Shown one piece after another: positions 1 to 5,889 of a stretch of DNA of 8,413 nucleotides. A program made the translations under genes and the position numbers. The number at the start of each line of letters is the position of its first letter. Within the stretch, counting starts at the first letter, position 1. The notes under the pieces are model-generated. The model was given only the letters and a program-made list of their open reading frames with translations, did not search any database and was not told where the DNA came from. This stretch comes from an uncultured Actinomycetes bacterium (lineage in GTDB: Bacteria; Actinomycetota; Actinomycetes; Nanopelagicales; Nanopelagicaceae): positions 1-8,413 of the forward strand of contig CAITID010000011.1 in the NCBI GenBank assembly GCA_903892335.1. Reading direction: 5' to 3'.

Positions 1-1
1 C

Positions 2-658
2 TATTCAGATGGCATTTTAATTAAATGGTTTATCGCAAGTATCGCAGTTGTAATTAGTATCTATCTGATTAATTTGTTGAAGATCAAGGCAACCCTTGCA
101 TACCTAGTAGTAGGCGTGCTCCTTTGGTTCACACTGTATAAAACAGGGGTACACCCAACACTTGCTGGTGTAATCCTTGGATTAATGACACCTAATCGAG
201 CAAAAGTGGCTGGTAATTCTGAGTCCATTATTGAGTGGCTTGAAGATCGTTTCCATCCAGTGAGCTCTTTTTTGATAGTGCCGCTATTTGCTTTTGCAAA
301 CACTGGAGTTAAATTTGATTTAGATACTTTAAAAACAGCTAGTACCTCTGTGATTGCTTGGGGAATATTTCTTGGTTTAGTAATTGGAAAGCCATTAGGA
401 ATTTTTTGCTCAACTTATTTGGCGGCTAGATTAAAGATCGCAGAGATTCCAAATGGTGCAAGTAGATCTATGGTGGCAGCTACTGGCAGCGCCGCCGGTA
501 TTGGTTTTACGGTAGCAATATTTATTGCCCAGATTGCATTTGATGATCTGCAGACTCAAGATATTGCAGTAATTGCAGTAATTGCGGCCTCACTGGTTAG
601 TGCGATGATTTCTTGGGTGCTGTTTAGAATCTTCTCAACCTTGGGTAAAGAAAAGTAG
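2..658 (+). CDS. nhaA: Na+/H+ antiporter NhaA, C-terminal part (5' end outside window)
   Basis: Integral membrane Na+/H+ antiporter that exports Na+ in exchange for protons. The reading frame is open from base 2, so the window holds about 218 C-terminal residues and the true start lies upstream; the TTG at 74 is internal. Family landmarks visible here are a YSDG segment at the left edge (like YTND in E. coli NhaA), GVHPTLAGV (like GVHATLAGV), the LFAFANTGV stretch, and IGKPLG, whose Lys codon (389-391) matches the functionally important Lys300 of E. coli NhaA. A GIGFT motif follows. The paired aspartates of the ion site (Asp163/164 in E. coli) would lie upstream and cannot be checked. The protein ends in a short lysine-containing tail. 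It converges on the CPA2 antiporter gene with only 3 bases between stop codons. Confidence 0.95.
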   Translation, partial: YSDGILIKWFIASIAVVISIYLINLLKIKATLAYLVVGVLLWFTLYKTGVHPTLAGVILGLMTPNRAKVAGNSESIIEWLEDRFHPVSSFLIVPLFAFANTGVKFDLDTLKTASTSVIAWGIFLGLVIGKPLGIFCSTYLAARLKIAEIPNGASRSMVAATGSAAGIGFTVAIFIAQIAFDDLQTQDIAVIAVIAASLVSAMISWVLFRIFSTLGKEK

Positions 659-671
659 TTTTTACTGCTTT
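652..671. terminator. Hairpin shared by two convergent genes, possible bidirectional terminator
   Basis: Bases 652-659 pair with 664-671 in an 8-bp stem (one G-T wobble, at 656/667) around a TTTT loop. The stem contains the nhaA stop codon (656-658), and the loop and right arm contain the stop of the minus-strand antiporter (662-664). There is no long T-run after the stem on the plus strand. On the minus strand it is followed by a T-rich stretch (TCTTTA). The stem is AT-rich, so this is a plausible but weak terminator. Confidence 0.45.
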
Positions 672-1819
672 AAATCTGGAGATTTTGTCTTTCTGACCAA
701 CAGAGTTGATCCAAGAATAGAAATAACAACCGCAACTAACAACCCATTGAATTGATCTACCGTAATCACGCCCTCTTTAAATGCCAAGCTGCCAAGAACA
801 AATGAAAACTCACCAATCTGACTAATTCCAACACCAAATTGAATTGGCTTGATCTTTAACCCACTTGTTTTTACAAGTAGAGCCGTTGGTAGAGTTTTCA
901 GAGTTATCATTAATACCAAAACAAGTAAGGCAAATTTCCATGATGTATCAAGTTGAGCGGGTTGAATTAGTGAGCCGATTACAACAAAGAAAAGTACTGC
1001 AAATAGATCTCTAAATGGCAGAATAGCCTTTCTAACATCTTCGGTATCTTTGCTTTGATTAATTGCTAATCCAGCCACGAAACCAGCTAAAGCCATGGGA
1101 ATTCCAAATGCGACTGTGCCGAGGGCTGCTAAAACCAATCCGACAGAGACTGAATAAATCAAAAATAGATCTTTTTCCCATCGAACCTTCTTCAATATAA
1201 ATGGCAAAACTTTGGATGCAATGTATGCAATGAAGGCAAACCCAACTAATCCTCCTAGAGCAATCACTAGTGGTCGTTCGCTAGTTCCATAAAGAGTTAA
1301 AATAATTGCAGCTAGGCTAACTCCAACAACATCTTGCACAACTGACCACCCCAACATCGCTTCCTCAGTAACTGTGTCAGTTTTTCTCCTTGGACTTCGA
1401 GTAATGTTCACAATAACAACACTTGAAGACATTGCAATGGATAATGAAAGAAGTAAGGCACCAAGCATTGGTACATCCAGATAGAGAAATACTGGTGTTC
1501 CAATCAACATTCCAATTGCAACTTGTGTGGGAACTCCCCAGAATAGATAACGTTGTTCTCGACTAATTCGCTTTAAATCTATTTCAATTCCAACTTCAAA
1601 AAGGAGTAGTACAACCCCAATATCGGCAAGCAGAGATAGCTGACTTCCATCGGCAACAAAGCCTGGCGTAAATGGTGAAACTAATAATCCAGTAAGTAAG
1701 TAACCAGCAACAGAGGGCAGTCCCACTCGCCGGGCTCCATAGCCAAGAGTGGCCGCAGCAAGTAAGACAACGCCAACATCTAGTACTAGCGGCGCTGAAT
1801 CAACAACCAAGCTTGCCAT
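662..1819 (-). CDS. CPA2-family cation/proton antiporter (KefB/RosB type, membrane domain only)
   Basis: Predicted monovalent cation/H+ antiporter of the inner membrane, 385 residues and hydrophobic throughout with about 10-13 likely transmembrane helices. It matches the Na+/H+ exchanger (CPA2) fold: GYLLTGLLVSP near residues 39-49, ADIGVVLLLFEVGIEID near 65-81, the SSSVV segment near 131-135, and W158-SVVQD-V164. The Gln162-Asp163 pair sits where Na+/H+ members such as NapA carry Asp-Asp and where KefC-like K+/H+ members carry Gln-Asp, so K+ efflux is the better guess, as an inference. No TrkA-N/KTN nucleotide-binding domain follows, unlike full-length KefB/KefC. The ATG at 1817-1819 is supported by GGAG (1825-1828) five bases upstream. 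The AlkD-like gene lies 38 bases upstream on the same strand, so co-transcription is possible. Confidence 0.9.
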   Translation of the reverse strand: MASLVVDSAPLVLDVGVVLLAAATLGYGARRVGLPSVAGYLLTGLLVSPFTPGFVADGSQLSLLADIGVVLLLFEVGIEIDLKRISREQRYLFWGVPTQVAIGMLIGTPVFLYLDVPMLGALLLSLSIAMSSSVVIVNITRSPRRKTDTVTEEAMLGWSVVQDVVGVSLAAIILTLYGTSERPLVIALGGLVGFAFIAYIASKVLPFILKKVRWEKDLFLIYSVSVGLVLAALGTVAFGIPMALAGFVAGLAINQSKDTEDVRKAILPFRDLFAVLFFVVIGSLIQPAQLDTSWKFALLVLVLMITLKTLPTALLVKTSGLKIKPIQFGVGISQIGEFSFVLGSLAFKEGVITVDQFNGLLVAVVISILGSTLLVRKTKSPDLKQ

Positions 1820-1857
1820 TTAAGCTCCAACTCTCAAGATGGAGTAAGTCTACTCAT

Positions 1858-2571
1858 TTAAGCTTTAATCCAACTTTTTCGTTCTGCCTGTGAGAATTTC
1901 TCAATTGCATATCGCAGAGTTGTTCTAGGCATTTGCTTTACATTTTCTCTCAGGTAGTTTCTTAGTAACGGGCCATCCATCTTTCCAACCTCCCGCAGCG
2001 CCCAGCCCACCGCCTTATGAATCAGGTCGTGATCATCCTTAAGCAAAATGTCAGCCATCTCTAGCGTTGGGTATGGATCACCTGCTCTTTGAAAAGCAAA
2101 GGTAAAAATCACTGCCATTCGCTTCTCCCATAGATCATTACTTTTTGCTAGTTTCTTTAGGATTGATAGTGAGTTTTTTTCATCGAGTAAATACTTGCCC
2201 ATGCGCACACCGGTAACATCAATTAAATCCCAGTTGTTAACGTAGCCAGCTTTTAATTGCCCGATATAGAAATCAAATAGCCTCTTTTGGGTAGCCCTAG
2301 TTTTGGCCTTCTCGAGTTGGGAAACTAAAATCAGTAATCCGCAAAAGCGAACCTCGTGATAAATCGATTCAGTTAACTTCTTAATCTCTGGTAAGGATAG
2401 ATCTTGATATTTCTTTGCGATAACTCTGGTCTTAGGAACAACAATGCCAAGAAAAACATCACCTTCAGCGTAATCACCCGGGCCAGTTTTAAAGAAGCGT
2501 TGCAGATCTATTGCCTTGCGGGGATTGGCTATCTGCGTTAGATCAGATACAACATCTCTGGCAGCAGGCAC
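1858..2571 (-). CDS. AlkD-like DNA alkylation repair protein (HEAT-repeat DNA glycosylase)
   Basis: 237-residue helical-repeat protein of the DNA_alkylation (AlkC/AlkD) family. AlkD members remove positively charged 3- and 7-alkylated purines from DNA by base excision without flipping the base. Residues matching the B. cereus AlkD active site are present: Trp114 and Asp118 in NWDLID (Trp109/Asp113), Arg151 in WEKRMAV (Arg148) and Trp190 in GWALRE (Trp187), the spacing differing by a single two-residue gap. The length is normal for the family. The start is a GTG (2569-2571) with no Shine-Dalgarno sequence; a TAATAT hexamer lies exactly at -12 to -7, so the message is probably leaderless. The small Cys-rich gene ends 30 bases upstream, so read-through from the operator-controlled promoter is also possible. 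Confidence 0.9.
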   Translation of the reverse strand: MPAARDVVSDLTQIANPRKAIDLQRFFKTGPGDYAEGDVFLGIVVPKTRVIAKKYQDLSLPEIKKLTESIYHEVRFCGLLILVSQLEKAKTRATQKRLFDFYIGQLKAGYVNNWDLIDVTGVRMGKYLLDEKNSLSILKKLAKSNDLWEKRMAVIFTFAFQRAGDPYPTLEMADILLKDDHDLIHKAVGWALREVGKMDGPLLRNYLRENVKQMPRTTLRYAIEKFSQAERKSWIKA

Positions 2572-2577
2572 ACTTAG

Positions 2578-2583
2578 ATATTA
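2578..2583 (-). promoter_or_regulatory. Putative -10 box for leaderless transcription of the AlkD-like gene
   Basis: TAATAT on the minus strand lies 12 to 7 bases before the GTG start. It keeps the four most conserved -10 positions (T, A, A, T at positions 1, 2, 5 and 6). With normal spacing, transcription would begin at the G of the start codon. No ribosome binding site is visible, which agrees with this. No clear -35 was identified. Confidence 0.5.
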
Positions 2584-2601
2584 GCAACTTTAGAAATTAA
2601 A

Positions 2602-2715
2602 TTAGCAGGAGCAGCGATCTTGCTCAGCAACTCCCGAAAGTGCTTCCTCTATATGTTCACCGCAACCATCCCAGGTTGGTTTGCCACATTTAAAGCAGGT
2701 AACTTTTGAACACAT
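2602..2715 (-). CDS. Small cysteine-rich protein A (37 aa), paralogue of the protein at 5200-5367
   Basis: Short ORF starting at ATG 2713-2715 with a strong AGGAG (2724-2728) eight bases upstream, ending at TAA 2602-2604. The protein begins MCSKVTCFKCGKPTWDGCG, continues HIEEALSGV and ends RCSC. Cysteines are at 2, 7, 10, 18, 35 and 37, with His21. Over the first 35 residues 22 are identical, without gaps, to the small protein encoded at 5200-5367, including Cys2, 7, 10, 18 and 35 and His21; this duplication is the main proof that it is a real gene. The CxxC pair, the extra Cys and the His suggest metal binding or thiol/persulfide chemistry; that is inference. The function is unknown to me; I recall similar MC...CxxC...W.GCG..H proteins in actinobacteria and fungi without assigned roles. 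The gene diverges from the CstR-like regulator across a shared operator. Confidence 0.85.
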   Translation of the reverse strand: MCSKVTCFKCGKPTWDGCGEHIEEALSGVAEQDRCSC

Positions 2716-2755
2716 TTACTTAGCTCCTAATCCGTGTTGATTTGATAAATCCTAG

Positions 2756-2773
2756 TATACCCCCTAGGGTATA
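2756..2773. promoter_or_regulatory. CsoR/CstR-type operator palindrome
   Basis: TATACCC-CCTA-GGGTATA: two perfect 7-base inverted arms around a 4-base spacer, with a CCCTAGGG core at 2762-2769. G/C-tract palindromes flanked by ATA/TAT are typical operators of the CsoR family, whose tetramers bind such sites. A CsoR-family gene starts 34 bases to the right, making autoregulation likely. The site sits between divergent genes and could control both the sulfur operon and small protein A. Confidence 0.8.
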
Positions 2774-2775
2774 AC
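2770..2775 (+). promoter_or_regulatory. Possible -10 box for the rightward sulfur operon
   Basis: TATAAC begins within the right arm of the operator and matches five of six -10 positions. A TTGATA at 2742-2747 is 22 bases upstream, too far for a standard -35; it is 17 bases from a poorer TAGGGT (2765-2770). The rightward promoter therefore almost surely overlaps the operator, but its exact elements are uncertain. Confidence 0.35.
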
Positions 2776-2807
2776 CATTGTCAAGGCAGGAAAGGGTGCA
2801 TACATAA

Positions 2808-3095
2808 ATGGCGGCTAAGAAGATTTCACATATTTTGATTGACCAGGAGCAAAGTGAAGCAATTACTAATCGAATCAAGCGAGCTCATGGACAGCTTGGA
2901 GCCGTTGTCAGAATGTTAGAAGAAGGGCGCAATTGCGAGGAGATTGTTACGCAAATGTCCGCTGTTTCTAAGGCGGTTAACACCGCTGCATTCACCTTAA
3001 TCTCTGCAAGCCTGAAGGAGTGTTTGGTTGATAATAAATCAAATTCTGAGGCGGTCACAACACAATTGCAAAAACTATTTTTAACACTAGCCTAG
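2808..3095 (+). CDS. cstR: CsoR-family repressor, CstR-like (persulfide-sensing type)
   Basis: 95-residue all-helical DNA-binding repressor of the CsoR/RcnR/FrmR family, recognised by NRIKRAHGQLGAVVRMLEEG (21-40) and NCEEIVTQMSAV (42-53). The copper sensor CsoR uses Cys-His-Cys (Cys36, His61, Cys65 in M. tuberculosis). Here the two cysteines are kept, Cys43 and Cys72, exactly 29 apart, but the position four before the second Cys is Ser68 rather than His. That is the pattern of CstR (S. aureus Cys31/Cys60), which forms di- or polysulfide bridges with reactive sulfur species and releases DNA. The downstream rhodanese and CoA reductase genes support sulfur rather than copper sensing. A CsoR-type operator lies just upstream. 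The ATG at 2808 has purine-rich AGGAAAGGG (2788-2796) as a rather distant ribosome binding site; the GTG at 2796 meets a stop at once. First gene of the operon. Confidence 0.9.
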   Translation: MAAKKISHILIDQEQSEAITNRIKRAHGQLGAVVRMLEEGRNCEEIVTQMSAVSKAVNTAAFTLISASLKECLVDNKSNSEAVTTQLQKLFLTLA

Positions 3096-3104
3096 GGAGA
3101 TTAA

Positions 3105-3497
3105 ATGTTAAAGCAGATTTCGATTATTTCAATATTGGGTGCAGTTTTACTAACCGGTTGCGCAAGCGGAAGTGAGTCAGCAATGAACCTAGATTCAGTG
3201 GCATTTGAAGCAAAAACCCAAGAATCCGGAGTTATAATTTTAGATGTCCGTACTAAAGCCGAGTTTGATGAAGGCCATATCGCCAATGCAATAAATATCA
3301 ATGTCGAAAGTGATACTTTCTTAGATGAGATCGCAAAGCTTGATAAGTCTAAAACTTATGCAGTTTATTGCCGCAGTGGCCGCAGATCAGCTGATGCTGT
3401 TGCAAAGATGAGCAATGAACAATTCATCTCGCTAGCACACTTAAATGGTGGCGTTATTAATTGGGCTAATGCTGGCCTACCACTGGTTACACCTTAA
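3105..3497 (+). CDS. Rhodanese-domain lipoprotein (extracytoplasmic sulfurtransferase)
   Basis: 130 residues: a lipoprotein signal peptide (hydrophobic residues 5-16, lipobox LTGC with Cys19) followed by a single rhodanese domain. DVRTKAEFDEGHIANAININ (47-66) is the domain's substrate-side signature, and the active-site loop is C89-RSGRRS with the catalytic cysteine that carries persulfide; LNGGVINWANAGLP closes the fold. Predicted to sit on the outer face of the cytoplasmic membrane, where it could transfer sulfane sulfur to a thiol acceptor (PspE/GlpE-like activity). The start codon lies nine bases after the regulator's stop, with AGGGAGA (3094-3100) overlapping that stop, so the two are almost certainly co-transcribed. 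The physiological donor and acceptor are not evident from sequence. Confidence 0.92.
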   Translation: MLKQISIISILGAVLLTGCASGSESAMNLDSVAFEAKTQESGVIILDVRTKAEFDEGHIANAININVESDTFLDEIAKLDKSKTYAVYCRSGRRSADAVAKMSNEQFISLAHLNGGVINWANAGLPLVTP

Positions 3498-3520
3498 AGA
3501 ATCGTTAAACAAAGGAAATC

Positions 3521-5170
3521 ATGAGCAACAAGAAAGTTGTAATTGTCGGGGGAGTCGCTGGTGGGATGTCCGCTGCTACTAGGCTTCGCCGGCTTGATAA
3601 TGATGCTGAAATCATTGTTATTGAAAAAAGTGGACATGTCTCTTATGCAAACTGTGGCTTGCCTTATTACGTTGGCGGAGTAATCGAAGAAGAGAAATCT
3701 CTTCTTTTACAAACCCCAGATTCACTTCATGCCCGCTTTAGATTAGATGTTCGGGTTGCAAGTGAGGTTCTTTCAATTAATAGAAAGCAAAAATCGGTCT
3801 TAATAAAGGAGCTAGCAACTGGTCGTGAGTACGATTTAAATTACGACAAATTGATCTTAAGTCCAGGTGCCTCACCAATTGTTCCTCCGCTTCCAGGTGT
3901 TGAAAGAGCATTAACACTTCGCACAGTCGAGGATGTTGAACGAATTGTTTCGCAGGTAAATCTAAAGCCAAAAAATGCAGTTGTAATTGGTGGCGGATTT
4001 ATTGGCGTTGAGATCGCAGAAAATTTGATACATCGTGGAATAGACACCTGCGTGGTGGAGGCTGCCAATCAACTTCTTGCGCCATTGGATCCTGAAATGG
4101 CCACCTTGGTTGCAAAAGAGATGAGCTCACATGGAGTCAAGCTGCACCTTGGAACAAGTGCAAAGAGCATAAGTGAAAGCTCTGTTCTATTAGCAAATGG
4201 TCTAGAGCTACCAGCAGATTTAATCATTTTGGCAATCGGAGTGCGACCAGATATCTCACTTGCTAAGGCGGCCGATTTGAAGATCGGCTCTCGAAATGGA
4301 ATTAGCGTTGATCGCAACAACTTAACAAATGATAAGAGTATTTATGCGATTGGGGATGCGGCAGAAAAAATCGATTCTTTAGATGGCTCGGCAACCTTGG
4401 TGCCACTTGCCAATATTGCTAATCGACATGGCCGTGTAGTTTCAGATCATATTGCTGGTCGAAAGGTTCGAGAGGTAAAAACAATAGGAACTGCAATTGT
4501 TAAAGTCTTTGATCTTATGATCGCAACTACAGGTTGGAATGAGAAGCGATTGTCACAAACTAATCGCAAGTACAAAGTTATACATGCTCATCCAAACTCT
4601 CATGCTGGCTACTATCCAGATGCCAAGCAGATGACTTTAAAGTTAATCTTTGACGCAAAATCTGGTGAAATTCTTGGCGCTCAAGGTATTGGAATAGCAG
4701 GCGTTGATAAACGTATTGACGTGATTGCAACTGCAATGCGTGGTGGGATTACCGCACCAGAGCTAGCTGATTTAGAGCTGGCATATGCACCACCATTTGG
4801 CTCAGCAAAGGATCCGGTCAATATGCTCGGCTATATTGCTGAAAATATTCTCTCTGGCTTAACTAAAACGGCGCAATGGAGTCAGATCGCTGAGTATCAA
4901 GAGATGGGTTACCAATTACTTGATGTTCGCAGCGCTAGCGAGGTAGCACGTGGTGGTATCCCAGGTTTTGATAACTTACCTGTGGATGAGATTCGCGAAC
5001 GCAAGGCAGAGCTAACTAATAAAAATATTTTAGTTAGTTGCCAAGTAGGTGTACGTGGCCATACCGCAACGATGCTTTTAAATGAAATGGGCTTTAACGC
5101 AGTAAATCTAGATGGTGGGTATTTAACTTGGAGTAACTCTCCGGCGGCTGAAAAATCACTTGTCAGTTGA
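3521..5170 (+). CDS. CoA-disulfide / CoA-persulfide reductase with C-terminal rhodanese domain
   Basis: 549-residue flavoprotein of the CoADR-rhodanese fusion class (CoADR-RHD, CoAPR), which reduces CoA disulfide or CoA persulfide with NAD(P)H in the cytoplasm. In order: N-terminal FAD site GGVAGG (10-15); single active-site Cys45 in YANCGLPYY, which forms a mixed disulfide with CoA; NAD(P)H-binding GGGFIG (157-162); second FAD motif YAIGDA (275-280); dimerisation domain with the conserved tyrosines of AGYYPDA (364-365) and YAPPFGSAKDP (Tyr422). From about 455 on there is a rhodanese domain: LLDVRSASE, then active loop C507-QVGVRG, then LDGGYLTW. The length suits the fusion class, not the roughly 440-residue plain CoADR. 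AAAGGA (3511-3516) serves the ATG at 3521, 23 bases after the rhodanese lipoprotein. Placement behind a CstR-like regulator resembles persulfide-response operons known in Firmicutes. Confidence 0.95.
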   Translation: MSNKKVVIVGGVAGGMSAATRLRRLDNDAEIIVIEKSGHVSYANCGLPYYVGGVIEEEKSLLLQTPDSLHARFRLDVRVASEVLSINRKQKSVLIKELATGREYDLNYDKLILSPGASPIVPPLPGVERALTLRTVEDVERIVSQVNLKPKNAVVIGGGFIGVEIAENLIHRGIDTCVVEAANQLLAPLDPEMATLVAKEMSSHGVKLHLGTSAKSISESSVLLANGLELPADLIILAIGVRPDISLAKAADLKIGSRNGISVDRNNLTNDKSIYAIGDAAEKIDSLDGSATLVPLANIANRHGRVVSDHIAGRKVREVKTIGTAIVKVFDLMIATTGWNEKRLSQTNRKYKVIHAHPNSHAGYYPDAKQMTLKLIFDAKSGEILGAQGIGIAGVDKRIDVIATAMRGGITAPELADLELAYAPPFGSAKDPVNMLGYIAENILSGLTKTAQWSQIAEYQEMGYQLLDVRSASEVARGGIPGFDNLPVDEIRERKAELTNKNILVSCQVGVRGHTATMLLNEMGFNAVNLDGGYLTWSNSPAAEKSLVS

Positions 5171-5199
5171 TTAAGAAAAACAAGAAAAGGGGATAAGAA

Positions 5200-5367
5200 A
5201 TGTGCAGTAGAACAACTTGTCGCAAATGCAAAAAACCATCTTGGAGTGGCTGTGGAAACCATGTGGAAGAGGCACTTAAAGGAGTACCAAAGAACCAACG
5301 TTGCCAAGGTCATGCAAATGATCCGAAGGAGCCTGGCTTTTTTAGTAGATTGTTTGGAAAGAAGTAA
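5200..5367 (+). CDS. Small cysteine-rich protein B (55 aa), paralogue of the protein at 2602-2715
   Basis: ORF from ATG 5200-5202 to TAA 5365-5367, preceded by AAAGGGG about seven bases upstream and 29 bases after the reductase stop. It begins MCSRTTCRKCKKPSWSGCG, continues HVEEALKGV and NQRCQGHAND. Cysteines are at 2, 7, 10, 18 and 35, with His21 and His38. The first 35 residues align without gaps to small protein A (22 identical), including all five cysteines and His21. Unlike A it has Gly37 in place of the last Cys and a 20-residue extension ending PGFFSRLFGKK, a short aromatic and basic tail that might touch membrane or a partner. Likely a small zinc- or thiol-bearing protein; function unknown. 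Its place in the operon suggests a role in persulfide handling, as an inference. The acetyltransferase gene starts five bases later. Confidence 0.88.
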   Translation: MCSRTTCRKCKKPSWSGCGNHVEEALKGVPKNQRCQGHANDPKEPGFFSRLFGKK

Positions 5368-5372
5368 ATAAG

Positions 5373-5864
5373 TTGCAGATTCAGCTTCTAAAACTTACTT
5401 CAGCGGACGCACCACGACTGCGATGTGTTCGACTAAAAGCTCTATTAGATTCACCTGCCGCATTTGGCGCCGAATATCAAATTGAATCTGAAAAACCAAT
5501 AAATTATTGGGAGAATTATTTAAGGATATCTACATGGTGTGTAGTTGTAGCCGGCGACAAAGATATTGGACTACTAGAGGTAAGCAAGGCAGCTGATGAT
5601 CGAAGCGCGGATTGCTGGCTTTCTAGTTGGTGGATTGATCAAGATTTTCGGGGCCAAGGTGTTTCAAAGTTAATGGTGGATTGGCTTGATCAACTTTGTG
5701 TTGAACGAGGTTGGCACAGACAAGGTTTAGGTGTTTGGCCAGAGAATCATGTCGCAATATCGGCATATTTAAAGTTAGGGTTTATTAAAGCCCCTAACGA
5801 ATTACCAAGTAGATCAAGGCCAGATAAAATGTATTTGCCGATGTATCGAAATCTGCCACTTTAA
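5373..5864 (+). CDS. GNAT-family N-acetyltransferase
   Basis: 163-residue acetyl-CoA-dependent acetyltransferase. The N-terminus with DAPRLRCVRLKALLDSPAAFG (12-32) is typical of a GNAT subgroup with an LRxxRLxAL...SPxAFG opening. Motif A is DFRGQGVSKLM, with the acetyl-CoA pyrophosphate loop at 93-98, and the later AYLKLGF is motif B. The substrate cannot be told from sequence. The start is a TTG at 5373-5375, five bases after the stop of small protein B; no better in-frame start lies upstream, and the only ribosome-binding candidate is GGAAAG at 5356-5361, about 11 bases away. It is probably the last gene of the sulfur operon, but its link to sulfur metabolism rests on position alone. Confidence 0.88.
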   Translation: MQIQLLKLTSADAPRLRCVRLKALLDSPAAFGAEYQIESEKPINYWENYLRISTWCVVVAGDKDIGLLEVSKAADDRSADCWLSSWWIDQDFRGQGVSKLMVDWLDQLCVERGWHRQGLGVWPENHVAISAYLKLGFIKAPNELPSRSRPDKMYLPMYRNLPL

Positions 5865-5877
5865 ATAGATAAAATCA

Positions 5878-5883
5878 TAAGAT
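5878..5883 (+). promoter_or_regulatory. Putative -10 box for leaderless transcription of the DUF1801 gene
   Basis: TAAGAT lies exactly 12 to 7 bases before the ATG at 5890, keeps the conserved T, A, A and T positions, and would start transcription on the A of the start codon. No Shine-Dalgarno sequence is visible in the 25-base gap. Confidence 0.5.
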
Positions 5884-5889
5884 AGCCAC

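Larger units (their letters stand above)
2754..2784 (-). promoter_or_regulatory. Promoter for the small Cys-rich gene, overlapping the operator
   Basis: On the minus strand a perfect TTGACA (2779-2784) is followed after 19 bases by TATACT (2754-2759). Transcription would start near 2747, giving a leader of about 30 bases that includes the AGGAG ribosome binding site. The operator palindrome (2756-2773) occupies most of the spacer and part of the -10 box, so a bound repressor would block polymerase. The 19-base spacer is longer than the usual 17. Confidence 0.6.

Noticed and set aside
61..303. Minus-strand open frame opposite nhaA
   Set aside because: It lies wholly within the well-supported nhaA frame and its translation shows no family pattern.
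560..585. Short direct repeat of GCAGTAATT in nhaA
   Set aside because: It simply encodes an IAVIAVIAAS transmembrane stretch; low-complexity coding explains it.
1825..1855. Small inverted repeats between the AlkD-like and CPA2 genes (GAGTA-AGTC-TACTC at 1842-1855; CTCCA/TGGAG at 1825-1844 covering the ribosome binding site)
   Set aside because: Five-base arms without a T-run or known operator pattern are expected by chance at this length; not enough for a terminator or RNA switch.
2778..2806. TTGTCA-N17-TACATA as a promoter for the CstR-like gene
   Set aside because: Its start site would fall downstream of the ATG at 2808, and no later in-frame start leaves an intact regulator.
2796..2807. 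In-frame GTG upstream of the CstR-like gene as an alternative start
   Set aside because: It reads GTG CAT ACA TAA and stops before the ATG.
3101..4320. Several minus-strand frames opposite the rhodanese and reductase genes
   Set aside because: They overlap conserved catalytic regions on the plus strand and encode no recognisable domain.
4909..5313. Minus-strand 134-codon frame spanning the end of the CoA reductase and small protein B
   Set aside because: Both plus-strand genes have strong motif support; the minus translation looks like a shadow, with no ribosome binding site or family motif.
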